Assembly: GCA_031267545.1 (NCBI GenBank)
Contig: JAIRYU010000016.1
Location: forward strand, 1 to 9,021
DNA: 9,021 nt
Direction of reading: 5' to 3'
DNA from: Holosporales bacterium
GTDB lineage: Bacteria > Pseudomonadota > Alphaproteobacteria > RUG11792
Shown here: piece after piece, positions 5,646 to 9,021 of the stretch
How positions within the stretch are numbered: position 1 is the first letter of the stretch
Layout: each line of letters begins with the position of its first letter
Made by a program: the position numbers and the translations under genes
The notes under the pieces: model-generated
Seen by the model: the letters and a program-made list of their open reading frames with translations, nothing else
The model's database searches: none
Told to the model about the DNA's origin: nothing

Positions 5646-6980
5646 GTGATAAGGATAATAAATAGGACGATTTTGCCGATCGTTATGATAGCAATCATAT
5701 GTCCTAGTAAATCTGTTGGAATGCAGACAGCAGCCGAATTAGTGGGGAATATATCAGCGGCGCCAGCCGCGGTAACGCAACCGCAAGCGCCGCTTCCAAC
5801 CTTGGAATCAAGTATGCAGAATCCAATTAGCGCGGATGTAAATCCGGGAATTACTGGGGTTACGCCAATAATGTCAACGCCCGAAGTAAATTCCGGAGTG
5901 TCTGGGGTAACCCCAATTTCGGGCGGAGTTACTCCGATCGCAGAAGTAACCGCTCCGATAGCGGGAGGGGTTACCCCGGTGGCGGGCGGCGCGCCTGCGG
6001 CGGCTACGCCGCCGAATGGGATCAATTCCACGGCGCCGGGAGTAACGCCTATAACTCAGACTCCGCCCGCCACGCCAGGACAAGTGGCGGGGGCTAATCA
6101 GGTACAAGACGTAGCCTCGGCGCAGGTAGCGTTAACCGCGCCATCTGACGACGGATCAGTAACCGCGCCGCAACCGCAGACTGTAAAGCGACTAGTCACC
6201 GAGGACGGAACCGTGTTTACCCCGCCCGCTAACTTGGCTCTACCGGACGAACTCGAAGGAAAGTGGGTGTACGTTACATCGAACATAGACGGGTTAAGAG
6301 AGACCATTGACAGAGCCCGCGAGGCTAGGTCTCAAGAGACGCAGGATTACGTCAATCCCAATGTTAACGGAGAGTCGTGGGGCGCGAATGCGACGGACCG
6401 CCGAGCGCAATATCAAGCCGCCGATCAGCGTCGACCTGGATCTAGCCAATATGGAGAGCGGTACGGGCAACAGCCCATGGACGGCAGGTTAGGGCCAGGC
6501 AGCAACCTAGAATGGCAATCCGCGAACCGTGGGAGCCAAGGACAATTGCAACCGCAGCAGCAGAGCAGGTGGGACGAGCGCGGTTCATACCGACAGACTG
6601 TGGGTCAACCGACGCAACAACCATATTCCGGAGGCTCAAGGTACCCGGGGGGGCAGGGAAACGAGTTAGCGCAACAGCGAGGCGGCGGAGCGCAGGGTCA
6701 GTGGCGCCAGCCGTCAGGACCCAGAGACGAATACGGCGAGTCGTACCGTAACGGAAGTCAGTCCGGTAATCAACGGTATCAAGACGGCCAGTCTCAACCC
6801 CGCTATGACCGAGGGCCGACTGGCGGAAACTCGCAAGCAAACGGCGAGAACAAGCCAGGGGGTACGGTTCCTGGAGCAGCGGACGGCAAACGACCGATAA
6901 CATTTCAGTGTTACACATCCAGGGAGAATGGGCCAGGTAGCGGCAACGGAGGCGTAACGATGCAGTGCTACATACCGTAA
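5646..6980 (+). CDS. Predicted exported low-complexity protein, Pro/GVTP-rich then Gly/Gln/Arg-rich, unknown function
   Basis: I do not recognise this 444-residue protein. From the GTG start it has a short basic leader (R3, R7), a hydrophobic stretch TILPIVMIAIIC (8-19), then polar sequence: a signal peptide or anchor. The Cys does not sit in a good lipobox. Residues 38-170 are Ala/Pro/Thr/Val-rich with five GVTP copies (71, 87, 94, 108, 132). A more ordered-looking stretch follows (about 178-230: VTEDGTVFTPPANLALPDEL, then GKWVYVTSNIDGL and a charged helix). Residues 250-415 are disordered and rich in G, Q, R, N, Y and S. The C-terminus has two similar motifs, ITFQCYTS and VTMQCYIP, holding the only Cys pair outside the leader. 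It is followed after 35 bp by the coiled-coil gene with a strong ribosome site, so the two likely form an operon. The DNA is more GC-rich than tssF. A run of seven G (6647-6653) lies in the coding frame. It could be a surface, matrix or assembly protein; the real frame is supported by composition, the leader and the ribosome site. Confidence 0.75.
   Translation: MIRIINRTILPIVMIAIICPSKSVGMQTAAELVGNISAAPAAVTQPQAPLPTLESSMQNPISADVNPGITGVTPIMSTPEVNSGVSGVTPISGGVTPIAEVTAPIAGGVTPVAGGAPAAATPPNGINSTAPGVTPITQTPPATPGQVAGANQVQDVASAQVALTAPSDDGSVTAPQPQTVKRLVTEDGTVFTPPANLALPDELEGKWVYVTSNIDGLRETIDRAREARSQETQDYVNPNVNGESWGANATDRRAQYQAADQRRPGSSQYGERYGQQPMDGRLGPGSNLEWQSANRGSQGQLQPQQQSRWDERGSYRQTVGQPTQQPYSGGSRYPGGQGNELAQQRGGGAQGQWRQPSGPRDEYGESYRNGSQSGNQRYQDGQSQPRYDRGPTGGNSQANGENKPGGTVPGAADGKRPITFQCYTSRENGPGSGNGGVTMQCYIP
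5856..6050 (+). repeat. GVTP coding repeats, nearly palindromic in DNA
   Basis: Five copies of a 12-bp unit encode Gly-Val-Thr-Pro, with codons GGN-GTN-ACN-CCN that are self-complementary. Examples are GGGGTAACCCC and GGAGTTACTCC, with 5-bp arms around one base. Spacing is irregular and synonymous sites vary between copies, so the repeat seems kept at protein level. The same palindromes make the minus strand read GVTP too. Confidence 0.7.
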
Positions 6981-7000
6981 ATACACAATAGCAGCGCGAG

Positions 7001-7006
7001 GGGAGG
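7001..7006 (+). promoter_or_regulatory. Strong Shine-Dalgarno of the coiled-coil gene
   Basis: GGGAGG lies 9 nt before the ATG at 7016. The next in-frame ATG (7046) has no such site, which fixes the start at 7016. Confidence 0.7.
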
Positions 7007-7015
7007 CGGCAGGAC

Positions 7016-9021
7016 ATGACAAACATATATAATCAGCGCTCAATCATGAGGGCTGGAGCGCGTAAGCCGCAGCAGAAGTCTGACGGTAGACGCTCGCGGC
7101 GTCGCAGCGTAAAGTGGCGTCTAGTGGCGATAGCCGCGATCTCTGCGGCGACAATGACGAGTCAGGCAGGGGCAATCATGACCAAATGGGCGGCCGAAAA
7201 GCTACGGGACGATGCGGTAGCCGCAGAACAGAAAAGAGCTCAGACGCAAATAAACGCCATTAAGACCCAGATGAACACGCTAGAAGCTGATAGAAAAAAA
7301 GCCAACGCCACAGTCACATCTCTAACTTCAGAGCTGACCGCTAAGAGGACAGAAGTCAGTAGGATGGAAGCCGAGCGCAAGAAACTTAACGACGAAAAAC
7401 AGGCGCTGGCAACGAATTTATCAAAGGTGAACGCAAACCTAGCCGCCAATACTGCAGCTCTCAACTCAAAGCAGGCCGAGGTTAACGCTAAGCAGGCGGC
7501 GGCAAGCAAGCTAGAGGCTGAACTCAAAAAGACGACAGACGAGAAGCAGACGGCTGCCACGAGCTTATCTAAGGCGAACTCAGACCTAACCGCCAGGGTA
7601 GCGGAACTCAATGCGAGGCAGTCCGAAATCAAAACCCAGCAGGCGGAAGTTAAGAGGCTAGAGGCAGAACTCAAAAAAACCGCTGATGAAAAGCAAGCTA
7701 CGGTAGAAAGTCTGTCCAAAGCAAACTCAGACCTAACCGCTAAGACTGAAGAGCTCAATACAAAACAGACCGAAGTCAACGCCAAACAAGAGGCCGCCAG
7801 TAAGTTAGAGGCAGAACTCAAAAAGACTGCCGACGAGAAGCTGGCTGCGGCGGCGAGTTTATCTAAGGCGAACTCAGACCTAACCGCCAGGATAGCGGAG
7901 CTCAACGCGAAGCAGTCCGAGATCAAGTCCAAGCAAGCCGAAGTTAACGCTCAACAGGCGGAAGTGAAGAAACTAGGGGCCGAACTCAAAAAAGCTGTAG
8001 ACGAGAAACAGGCGACAGCCGCTAGCCTATCAAAGGCGAGCGTCGATCTGGCCGCCAGAACTGCGGAGCTCAATAAGAGACAAGGCGAAGTCAACGCTAT
8101 GCGGGCCGAAGCTCAGGCACTGAAAGCCGACCTTGATAGGACGGTCAAAGAGAAAAACAGCGCGCAAGAGTCATGGGCCACAGCGGCAAAAGAGGCTGCG
8201 GAAAAGCTTGCTGCCGCCCAGCAGGAGATTGATAAATTGGCGAGGGAGCGAGAGAGCGTTGCAGCCAATGCAAAACAAGAGCAAGAAAAACTGATGGGAG
8301 AGATTGCCGCTCTTCGAAGCGACATAACCGTTAAGGAGTCCGAGAAAAGCGAACTCAATGCGCAGATAAAAACAGCGGAGGAAGCAAGGAAGCAACTAGA
8401 AGAAACCCTTGCCAGAGAAACGGAGACGCTGAAAAGTGCTCACGATCAGGATGCGCAGAGATTGAACGCGGAAATTTCTAGCTGTACGGAACAGTTAAAT
8501 CAAAAGGTCGAAGAGCTGGCGAAGGCGCAGCAGGCGGCAGAGGATAGCAAAAAAAGCTTTGCCGGGGCTGAAGAAACTTACCTGATAGAGATGGAAATTC
8601 TGAAGGGAGAGATTACAGAGTTAAAAGCGACGCTTGAGGCTAAGGTGCAAGACGCGAAGCAGCAGGCGCTCGAGGGCAAGCGCCGCGAAGAAGAACTCAG
8701 GGGAATTGCGGAGAAAGAAAAGAAACAACTGACTGATATGATATTGAGTTATCAAGAGACCGAAATACGAACTCTCGCAGAATTAGACGCAATGCAGACT
8801 AGATTAGCCGTAGCGGAGGCTGAGGCTAAGCGAAAAGAAAACGCCAACAAAATCGCCATCATGAGGCTAACCTCTCAAATTAAATCCGAAGTGATGAAAT
8901 CAAACGAAGAGAAAGCCAAGTATGAAGCTATAGTACAAGCAAGCCGAGAGGCTGAGCTCAGAACGCTCGGTTATATAGAAGAGCTGTCAGCCGGGATAAG
9001 TGAGGCCAGCGCGAAGCTAAG
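7016..9021 (+). CDS. Long exported or membrane-anchored coiled-coil repeat protein (3' end outside window)
   Basis: The frame is open from the ATG at 7016 to the right edge, 668 complete codons without a stop, so the protein is at least 668 residues. I do not recognise its function. The N-terminus is long and Arg-rich (RRSRRRSVKW, 25-34), followed by a hydrophobic stretch LVAIAAISAATM (36-47) and an A-x-A-type site near A51-G52-A53. This is a signal peptide or an uncleaved anchor; SRRRSVK (27-33) resembles, but does not fully match, the twin-arginine motif SRRxFLK. Everything after about residue 57 is Ala/Glu/Lys/Gln/Leu-rich with no proline, aromatics are rare and one Cys is seen (490): a continuous coiled coil. 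Residues 89-368 are a repeat array of 49-residue units (listed separately), then the sequence becomes non-repetitive coil. It sits 35 bp after the low-complexity exported protein gene with a strong ribosome site, so the two are probably co-expressed. Possible roles are an envelope-spanning tether, filament or surface fibre. Similarity to SMC or myosin-type coils would be compositional only. Confidence 0.85.
   Translation, partial: MTNIYNQRSIMRAGARKPQQKSDGRRSRRRSVKWRLVAIAAISAATMTSQAGAIMTKWAAEKLRDDAVAAEQKRAQTQINAIKTQMNTLEADRKKANATVTSLTSELTAKRTEVSRMEAERKKLNDEKQALATNLSKVNANLAANTAALNSKQAEVNAKQAAASKLEAELKKTTDEKQTAATSLSKANSDLTARVAELNARQSEIKTQQAEVKRLEAELKKTADEKQATVESLSKANSDLTAKTEELNTKQTEVNAKQEAASKLEAELKKTADEKLAAAASLSKANSDLTARIAELNAKQSEIKSKQAEVNAQQAEVKKLGAELKKAVDEKQATAASLSKASVDLAARTAELNKRQGEVNAMRAEAQALKADLDRTVKEKNSAQESWATAAKEAAEKLAAAQQEIDKLARERESVAANAKQEQEKLMGEIAALRSDITVKESEKSELNAQIKTAEEARKQLEETLARETETLKSAHDQDAQRLNAEISSCTEQLNQKVEELAKAQQAAEDSKKSFAGAEETYLIEMEILKGEITELKATLEAKVQDAKQQALEGKRREEELRGIAEKEKKQLTDMILSYQETEIRTLAELDAMQTRLAVAEAEAKRKENANKIAIMRLTSQIKSEVMKSNEEKAKYEAIVQASREAELRTLGYIEELSAGISEASAKL
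7280..8119 (+). repeat. Tandem coiled-coil repeats, 147-bp (49-residue) units
   Basis: Units begin at the L/M-EAEL-like motif: 7280 (28 residues, degenerate), 7364, 7511 and 7658 (49 each), 7805 (56), 7973 (49), then decay from 8120. The consensus is LEAELKKTADEKQA, SLSKANSDLTA and AELN-KQ-EV. All lengths are multiples of seven. Units 1 and 3 share the ending EVNAKQ-x-AASK; units 2 and 4 share QSEIK followed by QQAEVK or a longer form. This gives an A-B-A-B pattern with a 294-bp period. A 33-bp stretch is identical in units 2 and 4 (7565-7597 and 7859-7891), showing recent duplication or gene conversion. Confidence 0.9.

Noticed and set aside
5697..5702. Possible lipobox Cys in the leader of the low-complexity protein
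   Set aside because: The residues before the Cys are A-I-I, without the small residue needed at -1, so lipidation is unlikely.
5546..6031. A 161-codon minus-strand frame with GVTP-like repeats
   Set aside because: It arises because GGN-GTN-ACN-CCN is self-complementary. It lies antisense to the exported protein and lacks a credible start region.
6442..7043. Two overlapping minus-strand frames of 194 and 109 codons
   Set aside because: They are antisense to the Gly/Gln-rich coding region, are rich in unlikely residues, and have no ribosome site or operon context. Stops are rare there because of the GC-rich, biased composition.
7240..7932. A 230-codon open frame on the minus strand with hydrophobic-looking repeats
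   Set aside because: It is the mirror of the coiled-coil repeat array. Its periodicity follows the 147-bp units, and it has no ribosome site of its own; the plus-strand frame is longer, has a leader and a strong ribosome site.
7364..8119. Evenly spaced direct repeats suggesting a CRISPR array
   Set aside because: Units are 147 bp, diverged and coding, with no short identical repeats alternating with unique spacers.

Overview
This window looks like chromosomal DNA of an alphaproteobacterium. The main evidence is the EF-Ts protein, which has the alphaproteobacterial pattern (KKG followed by AAKKSSHVAAEGLV, and a C(P)GMGKIGVAVAMES stretch), and the tsf-pyrH pair. Scattered type VI secretion genes and a polyamine importer would suit a host-associated lineage such as the Holosporales. 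That placement is inference; no rRNA or other marker is present to confirm it.

Layout. (1) Positions 2-1754, plus strand: the end of a polyamine ABC-importer operon. It holds a PotF/PotD-type binding protein cut by the left edge, overlapping a PotI/PotC-type permease. The ATPase and the partner permease are not in the window. (2) Positions 1782-3385, minus strand: tsf (EF-Ts) followed by pyrH (UMP kinase), a convergent neighbour of the importer with only 27 bp between the stops. Their usual companions rpsB and frr are absent, and a sigma70-like promoter lies just upstream of tsf. (3) Positions 3641-5440 (possibly to 5485), minus strand: a full-length tssF (type VI secretion baseplate subunit) without tssG or tssE beside it. 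(4) Positions 5486-5645: an AT-rich divergent intergenic region with candidate promoters in both directions. (5) Positions 5646-9021 and beyond, plus strand: an apparent two-gene operon of exported, repeat-rich proteins I do not recognise. The first is a Pro/GVTP-rich then Gly/Gln/Arg/Tyr-rich low-complexity protein ending in two QCY motifs. The second is a very long coiled-coil protein with an N-terminal signal or anchor. It runs off the right edge without a stop.

The left two thirds are conserved housekeeping, transport and secretion genes. The right third is the accessory and least described part: it is visibly more GC-rich, repeat-built and homopolymer-containing. The coiled-coil gene contains an array of 49-residue units (seven heptads each) whose length variants (28 and 56 residues) also keep the heptad register, and whose units alternate A-B-A-B-A. 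I could not link this pair to any named system. Its divergent position next to an orphan tssF is the only contextual clue to function.
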